Shown: positions 56,996-64,000 of the stretch, piece by piece
Layout of the letters: each line of letters starts with the position of its first letter
Numbering within the stretch: position 1 is the stretch's first letter
Assembly (NCBI RefSeq): GCF_008086115.1
Contig: NZ_VSIY01000013.1
Location: forward strand, 62,001 to 126,000
Reading direction: 5' to 3'
Length of the DNA: 64,000 nt
Source of the DNA: Maritimibacter fusiformis
GTDB taxonomy: Bacteria > Pseudomonadota > Alphaproteobacteria > Rhodobacterales > Rhodobacteraceae
Position numbers and translations under genes: made by a program
The notes under the pieces: model-generated
What the model was told of the DNA's origin: nothing
Databases searched by the model: none
The model's input: the letters and a program-made list of their open reading frames with translations, nothing else

Positions 56996-59665
56996 ATGTC
57001 ATTCAACCACCCGTCCCGACGCGCCTTCCTGCAAGGCGGCGCTGCCATGCTGGGCACCACCAGCCTGATGGGCACGACGGCCATGGCCGCGCTCGACCCC
57101 AACTCGTTCAAGGACCGCGTTTTCCATGCCACCCACTATGGTCCGTTCGAGGCGGTGGTGCGTGACGGTAAACTGGTCGGCGTCAACAACATCGTCGAAA
57201 TCGACGCGCGTCCGACCGAGATGCTGAGCCACGGCATCATGGACCGCACCTATGACAAGTCGCGGATCAACTATCCGATGGTGCGCAAATCCTACCTTGA
57301 AGGCTGGGAGACCGGCGACACCAAGCCCGAGCTGCGCGGCAAGGAACCCTATGTCCGGGTCGACTGGGACACGGTCTGGAGCCTGTCGGCCAAGGCGCTG
57401 CTCGACACCGCCGCCAACCACGGCAACGAGGCGATCTTCAGCTCGTCCTACGGCGGCTGGTCGAACGCGGGCAACTTCCGGCCCAACGTGCTTCAGGGCC
57501 GCCTGATCAACCTCATCGGCGGCTGCACCAACACCGCCGGCGACTGGTCGGCCGGCGCCAGCCAGGTGTCGCTGCCGCACATCATCGGTGACATGGAGGT
57601 CTATTCGGCGCAATCGGCCTGGGAGACGATCCGCGACAACACCGAGGTGTTCGTGCTGGTCGGGTGCGACCCGATCAAGAACAACCGCATCGAGTTCACC
57701 GTGGCCGACCACGGCATGTATGCCCATTGGGAAGAGATCCGCGACGCGGGCGTCAAGTTCGTGTCGATCAACCCGCAGCGCACCGCGTCCGACGAATACC
57801 TGGATGCCGACTGGGTCCGGATCGTGCCGAACACCGACGTTGCCCTGTTCTGCGCCATGGCCAACCATGTGCTTGCACAAGGCCTCGAAGACCGCACCTA
57901 CATGGACACCTATACCGTCGGCGCCGACAAGTGGATCGCCTATCTCAACGGCGATGACGATGGCGTTGCCAAGACACCGGACTGGGCCGCCGATATCACC
58001 GGCATCGAGGCGGACAAGATCCGCGAGATGGCCGAGCTGTTCGCCACGTCCAACACCTCGATCGCCGGCGCATGGTCGCTGCAGCGCGCCCAGCACGGCG
58101 AGATGACGCATTGGGCGATCATCAACTTCGCCGCGCTCACCGGCAAGATCGGCAAGCCGGGCTGCGGCGTCGGCTTCAGCTGGCACTATGGCAACGGCGG
58201 CATGCCGGTGTCGGGTAAGGCGACGCCCTCGGGCATGTCCCAGGGCCGCAACTTCGTCAAAGGCGTCTGCCCGGCCAGCCGGATCACCGACATGCTGGAA
58301 AACCCCGGCAAGCAGGTCTTCTACAACGGCAACACCCACACCTACCCGGACGTGAAGGTCATCTTCAACGCCGGCAACAACTTCATGAGCCACCAGCAGG
58401 ACACCAACCGCCTGATCAAGGCGCTTGAAAACGTCGAAACCGTCATCAGCGTCGATGTCTGGTGGACCGCGGCGACGCGCTGGTGCGACATCGTGATGCC
58501 CGCGGCCTCGACATTGGAGCAGGACGACATCAGCGTCGGCGGCACCTATTCCAACGACAAGGTCTACGCCATGAAGAAGGTGATCGAGCCGGTCGGCGAC
58601 AGCCTGCCCGACTACGAGATCTTCGAAGGGCTGGCCGACAAGTTGGGCCTGTGGATGCAGTTCACCGAAGGCGAAGACAAGATGTATCACATCCGGCTCG
58701 CCTACGAGAAATCCGGGGCGGCCGAGCACACGCCGTTCGAAGAGTTCTGGGAAAAGGGCTATGCCCGCATGGAGGTGCCGGAAGAAGCCCGCGCCTGGAC
58801 CCGCCACAGCGCGTTCTACAACGACCCCGAAGGCAGCCCGCTGCACACCACCTCGGGCAAGATCGAGATGTTCTGCGAAGACTTCGCCAAGCTCGGGATC
58901 GACGACATGCCCGGCATGCCGATGTGGATGGAAAAGCACGAATATCTCGGCAATGCCAAGGAAGGCCAGTTGCACGTCGTGTCGCCGCACCCGTGGTTCC
59001 GCCTGCACAGCCAGATGGACCAGTCGGAAAACCTGCGCGCGCTTTACAAGGTGCAGGGGCGAGAGCCGGTGCGGATCAACACCCAGGACGCCGCGGATCG
59101 CGGCATCGAGGATGGCGATCTGGTCGAGCTTTACAACGACCGTGGCACGGTGATCGCCGGGGCGGTTGTCAGCGACGACATCATGCCGGGCGTGGTCTCG
59201 ATCTACGAAGGGGCCTGGCCGTCGCTCGACAGCAAGGGCCGGTGCAACTCGGGCCTGGTGAACTTCCTGACCTCGACTCAACCGTCTTCGGGCCTTGCCC
59301 AGGCGACCACGGCCAACACCGTGCTGTGCTACATGCGCAAGTGCGAAGACCCCGAGGGCCCGAACCTGGCCTACGAGAAGCCGGCCATCATCGAGGACAT
59401 GGAGATCGCCGAGATCGACGAGGACGTGCTTGGCCTCGATCGCCTCTACGACCTGACCGAGAAGCTCTATGCCGACATGGGGCCGGGTGAGAAGATCTAC
59501 TTCGAGCGTTGCACGGTCTGCCATGCGCCGCGCGAAGTCACCCACTTCACGCAGCAACAGTGGCGCGGCATCACGCCGTCGATGTTCCCGCGTGCGGGCC
59601 TTGAAGGCGAGGAGGCCGAGCTGGTGATGGACTACCTGCTCAAGAACGCCTCCGACGCGATGTAG
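56996..59665 (+). CDS. torA: TMAO/DMSO-reductase-family molybdoenzyme with fused C-terminal c-type haem domain
   Basis: 889 residues. N-terminal twin-arginine signal (SRRAFLQGGAAML). Then a complete bis-MGD oxidoreductase of the TorA/DorA/BisC group: GPFEAVVRDGKLVGV, the molybdenum-ligand serine in SSYGGWSNAGNF, LIGGCTNTAGDWS, DVWWTAATRWCDIVMPA and the cofactor-closing HPWFRLHSQMDQ. The usual family ends near residue 800-830; here residues ~830-889 add ERCTVCHAPREVTHFT (haem-binding CTVCH at 839-843) and a short helical tail resembling the last mono-haem domain of the TorC pentahaem cytochrome. So electrons may enter through a built-in haem. No separate torC or torD is in the locus. AGGAGA precedes the ATG. 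Confidence 0.88.
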   Translation: MSFNHPSRRAFLQGGAAMLGTTSLMGTTAMAALDPNSFKDRVFHATHYGPFEAVVRDGKLVGVNNIVEIDARPTEMLSHGIMDRTYDKSRINYPMVRKSYLEGWETGDTKPELRGKEPYVRVDWDTVWSLSAKALLDTAANHGNEAIFSSSYGGWSNAGNFRPNVLQGRLINLIGGCTNTAGDWSAGASQVSLPHIIGDMEVYSAQSAWETIRDNTEVFVLVGCDPIKNNRIEFTVADHGMYAHWEEIRDAGVKFVSINPQRTASDEYLDADWVRIVPNTDVALFCAMANHVLAQGLEDRTYMDTYTVGADKWIAYLNGDDDGVAKTPDWAADITGIEADKIREMAELFATSNTSIAGAWSLQRAQHGEMTHWAIINFAALTGKIGKPGCGVGFSWHYGNGGMPVSGKATPSGMSQGRNFVKGVCPASRITDMLENPGKQVFYNGNTHTYPDVKVIFNAGNNFMSHQQDTNRLIKALENVETVISVDVWWTAATRWCDIVMPAASTLEQDDISVGGTYSNDKVYAMKKVIEPVGDSLPDYEIFEGLADKLGLWMQFTEGEDKMYHIRLAYEKSGAAEHTPFEEFWEKGYARMEVPEEARAWTRHSAFYNDPEGSPLHTTSGKIEMFCEDFAKLGIDDMPGMPMWMEKHEYLGNAKEGQLHVVSPHPWFRLHSQMDQSENLRALYKVQGREPVRINTQDAADRGIEDGDLVELYNDRGTVIAGAVVSDDIMPGVVSIYEGAWPSLDSKGRCNSGLVNFLTSTQPSSGLAQATTANTVLCYMRKCEDPEGPNLAYEKPAIIEDMEIAEIDEDVLGLDRLYDLTEKLYADMGPGEKIYFERCTVCHAPREVTHFTQQQWRGITPSMFPRAGLEGEEAELVMDYLLKNASDAM

Positions 59666-59681
59666 GCATTCCGAACACCAC

Positions 59682-59709
59682 CCAGGGGGCCGGTTTTCCG
59701 GCCCTCTGG
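59682..59709 (+). terminator. Hairpin between torA and moeA
   Basis: 12-bp stem (CCAGGGGGCCGG at 59682-59693, TTTT loop, CCGGCCCTCTGG at 59698-59709, one G-T pair). No T-tract follows, so it may act as a partial terminator, an mRNA processing site or a stabiliser of the torA transcript rather than a full stop. Confidence 0.5.
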
Positions 59710-59744
59710 TCTCATTCACCCCCAAGGAATTCGCGGAGAGGACG

Positions 59745-61016
59745 ATGCATATTGCCCGCGTAACCGCCGGTTGCAGCTGTGACAGTCTGGCGGACGCCAC
59801 CGAGATGATGAGCGTCACCGACGCGCTGGTCCGCGCCCTGGCGCAGGTCGCCCCGATCACCGAGACGGAGTCCGTCCCGCTCGCCACGGCGCTGGGCCGC
59901 ACCACCGCCGGGGCCGTCCGCGCCACCGAGGCGATGCCGTTTTTCGACAACTCCGCGATGGACGGCTTTGCGCTGCGATGCGCCGATCTGGACGGGCGCT
60001 GCTGCCTGCCCGTCGCGGGCACGATCGCGGCTGGCGACGCGCCGTGCGATCTGCCGGCAGGCGCCGCCATGCGCATCTTCACCGGCGCGCCGCTGCCGCT
60101 CGGCGCGGATGCCGTGGTGATGGTCGAGGCCTGCGTCGACAAGACCACGAAGGTTCATATCGAACGCGCACCTGCCGTGGGCGACAACATCCGCCGCGCG
60201 GGCAGCGATCAGGCGGTCGGGCAGAAGCTGCTCGACGCCAACACGCGGATCGCGGCGCATCACATCGGCCTGCTGTCCGCCAATGGCATCGACGCGGTCG
60301 AGGTGATCCGCAAGCCCCGTCTCGCGGTGTTCTCCACCGGCGACGAACTGCAGAGCGGCCCGCGTGCGCCCGGCCAGATCCCCGATTCCAACCGCCCGAT
60401 GCTGCTGGCGCTGGCGCGCGAGGCCGGTGCGGATGTCACCGACCTGGGCATCCTGCCCGACGACGCCGCGGCCACCGCCGAAGCCCTGCATGGGATCGGC
60501 GACCGCTACGACCTGATCCTGTCCTCGGGGGCCGTCTCGATGGGCGGCAAGGATCACATCCGCGAAGCCCTCATCGCCGCCGGCGGCACGGTTCACGGCT
60601 GGCGCGTGGCGCTGAAGCCGGGCAAGCCGGTGATGTTCGGAACGCTGGGCGCGGCTGCGTTCACCGGCCTGCCGGGCAATCCGTTTGCCGTGCATGTCGG
60701 CTTTCACCTGTTCGTGCTGCCGCAACTCGCCCGCCTGCTGGGCGCGCGGATCGCGCCGTTTGCCCCGGTGCCCGCGATTGCGGGCTTCGCGTGGTCGCGC
60801 AAACCGGGCCGGGCCGAGGTTTTCCCGGTGCGCCTTGCGGCCTACGACGAGGCGGGCCTGCCCGTTCTGGAGCGCCTTGGGCAAAGCGTGTCGGCCACGC
60901 TGCTGCCGCTTGCCGGCGCTGACGGCCTGGCCATCGTGCCCGCCGACTGCCGCGAAATATCACCCGGCACGCCGCTGTTCTGGCGTCCGTTCTGCCCCGC
61001 TGGAGACGTGACATGA
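59745..61016 (+). CDS. moeA: Molybdopterin molybdotransferase
   Basis: 423 residues; inserts molybdate into adenylylated molybdopterin. Landmarks: MPFFDNSAMDGFALR, RIFTGAPLPLGADAVVMVE, VFSTGDELQS, SSGAVSMGGKD and FTGLPGNPFAVHVGFHLFV. The N-terminus has a short extra segment with Cys-Ser-Cys (TAGCSCDSL) not seen in typical MoeA. It follows torA by 79 bases and overlaps the next gene (ATGA), so cofactor synthesis is tied to the reductase. Confidence 0.94.
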   Translation: MHIARVTAGCSCDSLADATEMMSVTDALVRALAQVAPITETESVPLATALGRTTAGAVRATEAMPFFDNSAMDGFALRCADLDGRCCLPVAGTIAAGDAPCDLPAGAAMRIFTGAPLPLGADAVVMVEACVDKTTKVHIERAPAVGDNIRRAGSDQAVGQKLLDANTRIAAHHIGLLSANGIDAVEVIRKPRLAVFSTGDELQSGPRAPGQIPDSNRPMLLALAREAGADVTDLGILPDDAAATAEALHGIGDRYDLILSSGAVSMGGKDHIREALIAAGGTVHGWRVALKPGKPVMFGTLGAAAFTGLPGNPFAVHVGFHLFVLPQLARLLGARIAPFAPVPAIAGFAWSRKPGRAEVFPVRLAAYDEAGLPVLERLGQSVSATLLPLAGADGLAIVPADCREISPGTPLFWRPFCPAGDVT

Positions 61017-61540
61017 GCCTCTACCCCCTCGCCGCCGTGCGTTTCGAGCGCGCAGATATCGACGGGTTTTTCGCCGACCTGGCCGAAAACCTGACACTGA
61101 GCGGCCTTCGCGTGCGCGGTGCGTTGCAGACGCGCGGGGCCGAAGCCGGCGAATGCCACTGCGCCGACATGGACCTCACGACCCTCGGCTCCGGTCGCGT
61201 GTTTCGCATCTCGCAACCCCTGGGCAATGGCTCACGCGGGTGCCGGCTGCACCACGGCGCGCTGGCCGAGTGCTCGTCCTTCATCGAGCGCGAACTGGAC
61301 GGCGGCGCCGATCTTCTGATCCTCAACCGGTTTGGCCGCGGCGAAAGCGAGGGGCGTGGGTTTCGCGACCTGATCGGCAAGGCCATCGCGCGCGGCGTGC
61401 CGGTGTTGCTGGCCGTGCGCCCGACCTATCAGGAGGCGTGGTCCGCGTTCGGTGCCGGACTGTCCTGCGATCTGCCGATGACGCGGGACGCCGTGCTGGC
61501 CTGGTTCGACCAGACGCGGGAGGCGCGCGATGCCGCTTGA
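61013..61540 (+). CDS. DUF2478 protein (molybdenum-locus NTPase-like)
   Basis: 175 residues matching DUF2478, a family found beside molybdate and molybdopterin genes; the fold is P-loop-like and the product is sometimes called a Mo-related nucleotide-binding protein. Features: a cysteine/histidine cluster (GECHCADMDL, GSRGCRLHHGAL) that could bind a metal, and LNRFGRGESEGRGFRDL. It overlaps moeA at its start and moaA by 11 bases at its end. Function not established. Confidence 0.8.
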   Translation: MSLYPLAAVRFERADIDGFFADLAENLTLSGLRVRGALQTRGAEAGECHCADMDLTTLGSGRVFRISQPLGNGSRGCRLHHGALAECSSFIERELDGGADLLILNRFGRGESEGRGFRDLIGKAIARGVPVLLAVRPTYQEAWSAFGAGLSCDLPMTRDAVLAWFDQTREARDAA

Positions 61541-62537
61541 TGCCACCCCCGCCGCACTGGTCGACAGCTTCGGACGCACCGTCACCTACCTGCGCCTGTC
61601 GGTGACCGACCGCTGCGATCTGCGCTGCACCTACTGCATGGCCGAAAAGATGACGTTCCTGCCCAAACGCGATGTCCTCAGCCTCGAGGAACTGGCGCGG
61701 CTCGGCGATATTTTCATCCGCCGCGGCGTGCGCAAGCTGCGTTTGACCGGCGGCGAGCCGCTGGTGCGCCCCGATGTGATGGACCTGTTCCGCGACCTGT
61801 CGCGCCACCTGAAATCGGGCGCGCTGGACGAGTTGACGCTGACGACCAACGGCACGCAACTGGCCCGGCACGCGCAAACGCTGGCGGCCTGCGGGGTGCG
61901 GCGCGTCAATGTCTCGCTCGATACGCTGGACGCCGACCGTTTTCGCGAGCTGACGCGGATCGGGAATATTTCCCGCGTGTTCGCGGGCATCGACGCGGCC
62001 CTTGGCGCCGGGCTGAAGGTGAAGCTCAATGCCGTCGCGAGCCTGGGCGCGTTCGAGGCCGAAGTCGACGACCTGATCCGATTTGCCCATGCGCGCGGCA
62101 TGGACCTGAGCCTGATCGAGGAAATGCCGCTGGGCGACACCGGGCTCGACCGCAGCCAAAGCGTCCTTTCGCTGCGCGACCTGGAGGCGGAACTGGCCCA
62201 GCGCTGGACGTTGACGCCCAGCCGGCGCAACTCGGGCGGGCCGGCGCGTTATGTGCAAGTGGCGCAAACCGGCGGCCAACTCGGCTTCATCTCGCCGATG
62301 TCGTGCAATTTCTGCGCGCTGTGCAACCGTGTTCGCGTCAGCTGCACCGGGCGGCTCTACACCTGCATGGGCGACGAAGGCTCGATCGATCTGCGCACCC
62401 CGCTTCGCACCTCCGAGCAGGCGACGGTCGAGGCTATCCGCGCGGCCCTGCGCACAAAACCCGAGCGGCATCGGTTTGACATTTCACGAATGGCAAGCCC
62501 CGCTGTGGCACGCCATATGTCCGCGCTTGGCGGATAG
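61530..62537 (+). CDS. moaA: GTP 3',8-cyclase MoaA (molybdenum cofactor)
   Basis: 335-residue radical SAM enzyme starting molybdopterin synthesis from GTP. N-terminal cluster motif CDLRCTYC, LTGGEPLVRPD and the second cluster at the C-terminus (CNFCALCNRVRVSC), ending ALGG: the terminal GG is the required arginine/glycine tail of the family. Overlaps the preceding gene. Its partner moaC and the other moa genes are not in the window. Confidence 0.95.
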   Translation: MPLDATPAALVDSFGRTVTYLRLSVTDRCDLRCTYCMAEKMTFLPKRDVLSLEELARLGDIFIRRGVRKLRLTGGEPLVRPDVMDLFRDLSRHLKSGALDELTLTTNGTQLARHAQTLAACGVRRVNVSLDTLDADRFRELTRIGNISRVFAGIDAALGAGLKVKLNAVASLGAFEAEVDDLIRFAHARGMDLSLIEEMPLGDTGLDRSQSVLSLRDLEAELAQRWTLTPSRRNSGGPARYVQVAQTGGQLGFISPMSCNFCALCNRVRVSCTGRLYTCMGDEGSIDLRTPLRTSEQATVEAIRAALRTKPERHRFDISRMASPAVARHMSALGG

Positions 62538-62564
62538 ACGGTTCGAACCCGAAAGGAAACGACC

Positions 62565-62879
62565 ATGAGCAAGACCCTCCCTGCCGCCGCCGGCGACCTG
62601 GCGACGACCCATCCCGCGATCTGGTCGGCCTATGCCGACCTCGGGGCGGCAACCGCCGCTGCCGGAGACCTCACGAAGCGCGAACGCCGCCTTGTCAAAC
62701 TCGCGCTCGCAATCGGCGCGGGTTCCGAAGGCGCGGTTCATTCGCACGCCCGCCGGGGCCTGGCCGAAGGCGTTTCCGAGCGCGATCTGCACCAGGTTGC
62801 CCTCTTGGCCATTGGCCCCCTGGGCCTGCCCCGTGCCGTCGCCGCCGGCACCTGGATTTCGGATATGACCGAGAAATAA
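62565..62879 (+). CDS. Carboxymuconolactone decarboxylase/AhpD-like protein without redox cysteines
   Basis: 104 residues, mostly helical, matching the CMD/AhpD fold (LTKRERRLVKLALAIGAGSEG, HSHARRGLAEGVSERDL). AhpD-type enzymes need CXXC in the segment after the first helix; here it reads EGAVHSHARR with no cysteine, so a peroxidase-reductant role is unlikely. It closes the molybdoenzyme cluster, 28 bases after moaA, with GAAAGGA upstream. Its job there is unknown. Confidence 0.72.
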   Translation: MSKTLPAAAGDLATTHPAIWSAYADLGAATAAAGDLTKRERRLVKLALAIGAGSEGAVHSHARRGLAEGVSERDLHQVALLAIGPLGLPRAVAAGTWISDMTEK

Positions 62880-63100
62880 TCTGCAGCACGAGGTGCCGGA
62901 CGCCCGATCGCGATGCATGAGGGTGCCGTCGCCTGACTGGCCTTTGCGGTGGCAGAATGGCCATTTCCGCCCCGCGCGGGGCCGTTGGTTGGTGGTCAGT
63001 TCAGCGTGTCGCGACCAGCATTACTTGGCCATCGCCAAACCCTAAGTAACTGATTTTATTTATCCCGCATTAGATCAAGGCCACGGAGTTGTCCATTCGC

Positions 63101-63147
63101 CAAGCTTATGACGCCCATTTTCGACAAGCATAAGATGCCAATTCTCG
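63101..63147. repeat. Imperfect tandem repeat (two 23-base units, period 24)
   Basis: Units at 63101-63123 and 63125-63147 agree at 18 of 23 positions (both begin CAAGC, share GCC and end TCG). Confidence 0.5.
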
Positions 63148-63219
63148 GGCGTCGCTGCGGCCGATACTTCGTGGTCGGAACTGGACGGCTGGGGCGTTTT
63201 CAAACCGGAGCGCACCAGA

Positions 63220-63247
63220 CAAAAAAAGACCGCCCATAAGGGCGGCC
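63220..63247 (-). terminator. Terminator of the toxin-antitoxin operon
   Basis: Read on the minus strand: GGCCGCCC, loop TTAT, GGGCGGTC, then seven Ts. 8-bp stem with one mismatch, 63 bases past the toxin stop. Confidence 0.85.
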
Positions 63248-63309
63248 TTCCAAAATCGACATGATAGCGGGCCGATAGGGCCCCTTATGTTAAATCGGGC
63301 TTCAAACCT

Positions 63310-63696
63310 TCATATCGCGGCCATCCCTTGCTCAAGCCAGGAGGCAAAATCGGCTTCGGTTAGGTCGCCAGACGCGAGATCTTCCATCATGCGCACGCCC
63401 ACGACCGGATCGGGACGAAAAGCGTAACCATTAAGCCGCAGAAAGGTGATCGCCGTGACGAAGGCCGTGCGCTTGTTGCCATCAACGAAGGCGTGAGCCT
63501 TGGCGATCCCGAACGCGTAGGCCGCTGCGATCTCACTCACTCCGGCGTCCTTGTATGCCGCGAGATTCATCGCGCGGGCACAGCCCATTTCGAGAAGTGC
63601 CCGGTCCCGCATCCCGGGCGCGCCGCCGTGTCGGGCGATCTGCCGGTCGTGAATGATGGTGACCGCGGCCAAGGGCACCCAGATATGGTTGCTCAT
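63310..63696 (-). CDS. doc: Doc/Fic-type toxin (death-on-curing family)
   Basis: 128 residues. The active motif HAFVDGNKRTAF is the Fic core in its Doc form, which in P1 Doc phosphorylates EF-Tu and stops translation. Length fits Doc rather than full Fic AMP-transferases. The antitoxin stop overlaps the toxin ATG (ATGA), the normal layout with antitoxin first. A chromosomal copy; the surrounding region is AT-richer, suggesting transfer. Confidence 0.9.
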   Translation of the reverse strand: MSNHIWVPLAAVTIIHDRQIARHGGAPGMRDRALLEMGCARAMNLAAYKDAGVSEIAAAYAFGIAKAHAFVDGNKRTAFVTAITFLRLNGYAFRPDPVVGVRMMEDLASGDLTEADFASWLEQGMAAI

Positions 63697-63917
63697 GCCA
63701 GGGCTTGCAGCAGATCCCGGTTGTCATCCATGACGATTTCGGCTGCCTTGAGCGCCTCCGCCACGGAGGGATCATGCGTCATGAGCTTGAGGCTGCCATC
63801 GTCGCCGCGGACCACGAACAGGGAATCCCCTTCCTTGGCGTCGAGTATCGTGAGCATTTCAGTCGTCAGGGTCATGACCGCCGAATTGCCAACTTTGCGG
63901 ATTTTTGTCTCGATCAT
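63693..63917 (-). CDS. AbrB/MazE-type antitoxin
   Basis: 74 residues from the ATG at 63917 (GGAGG upstream). A swapped-hairpin AbrB DNA-binding domain (KIRKVGNSAVMTLTTEML) is followed by a helical acidic tail (SVAEALKAAEIVMDDNRDLL) that should bind the toxin. Doc is more often paired with a Phd-type antitoxin; an AbrB-type partner is a known but less common pairing. It binds its own promoter in such systems, consistent with the palindrome at 63941. Confidence 0.86.
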   Translation of the reverse strand: MIETKIRKVGNSAVMTLTTEMLTILDAKEGDSLFVVRGDDGSLKLMTHDPSVAEALKAAEIVMDDNRDLLQALA

Positions 63918-63940
63918 CTTCGGGCCTCCGTGTTTACACT

Positions 63941-63971
63941 CGTATATACGCACTTCGACGATTGTTCGCAA
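63941..63971 (-). promoter_or_regulatory. Promoter and operator of the toxin-antitoxin operon
   Basis: On the minus strand: -35 TTGCGA (63971-63966), 17-base spacer, -10 TATATA (63948-63943). The -10 lies inside the perfect palindrome CGTATATACG (63941-63950), a natural binding site for the AbrB-type antitoxin, so repression by occlusion is likely. Confidence 0.72.
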
Positions 63972-64000
63972 GATGCTGGGCTGGGACAGGAACCAGCCTC

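Larger units (their letters stand above)
62880..63309. other. Intergenic region of 430 bases between the mo cluster and the toxin gene
   Basis: Less GC-rich than the rest of the window. Holds a 24-base-period imperfect tandem repeat (63101-63147) and the toxin-antitoxin terminator. A 44-codon GTG-started frame on the minus strand ending near 63082 looks protein-like but has no ribosome site; I do not call it. No transposase or integrase remains seen. Confidence 0.5.

Overview
The window is very GC-rich and densely coded. Its gene families point to an alphaproteobacterium of the Rhodobacterales (Rhodobacter/Roseobacter group). Supporting evidence: a DUF2125 protein, a NADH-dehydrogenase-like/SelD fusion, a Hint-domain protein, a TTG-started MaeB, CsgH-type curli, a DUF2478 molybdenum-locus protein, and two TTTGCAAA sites upstream of prpE. 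The assignment rests on family content only. I saw no rRNA, tRNA, CRISPR array or intact insertion sequence.

Layout. 1-7.9 kb: the 3' part of clpA, an M23 peptidase, an ExbB/MotA-like plus long coiled-coil OmpA-like pair, chaC and a DUF2125 protein. 8-11 kb: a DctPQM TRAP transporter. 11.3-16.8 kb: a secreted double-psi-barrel-like protein, then an RND efflux operon (regulator, adaptor, pump) with a 40-bp palindrome in front of it. 16.9-26.8 kb: mostly single genes: selD fusion, GNAT acetyltransferase, Hint protein, sulfotransferase, acyl-CoA ligase, a degenerate M48-like membrane protein, glyA and nadK. 27.2-30 kb: a compact curli locus (two curlin-repeat proteins around a CsgH-like protein), and a facing NtrC-family regulator that has lost its GAFTGA loop and phosphoacceptor. 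30-36 kb: prpE, a proline-rich secreted protein and maeB.

36.2-39.4 kb is a tightly packed nucleoside-salvage operon (cdd-deoB-add-upp). 39.5-43.4 kb holds a SPOR protein, selU (mnmH), a META-domain protein and a second sulfotransferase. SelD and SelU in one window suggest that selenophosphate is used for tRNA 2-selenouridine. 43.8-49.3 kb is a TetR-controlled RND operon whose four genes overlap or abut, with a perfect palindromic operator candidate. 49.4-52.4 kb is glpD-glpK.

52.4-62.9 kb is a trimethylamine-N-oxide-type respiration locus: torT, torS and torR for periplasmic sensing and phosphorelay, then a Tat-exported molybdoenzyme with a c-type haem motif fused at its C-terminus, then moeA, DUF2478 and moaA for its cofactor. 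No separate torC or torD is present. The window closes with an AbrB/Doc toxin-antitoxin module that has its own promoter and terminator.

The most unusual items are the molybdoenzyme-haem fusion with a Tat signal, the curlin protein with two cysteines exactly one 22-residue rung apart, the degenerate regulator beside the curli genes, and several degraded-active-site proteins (M48-like, Hint).
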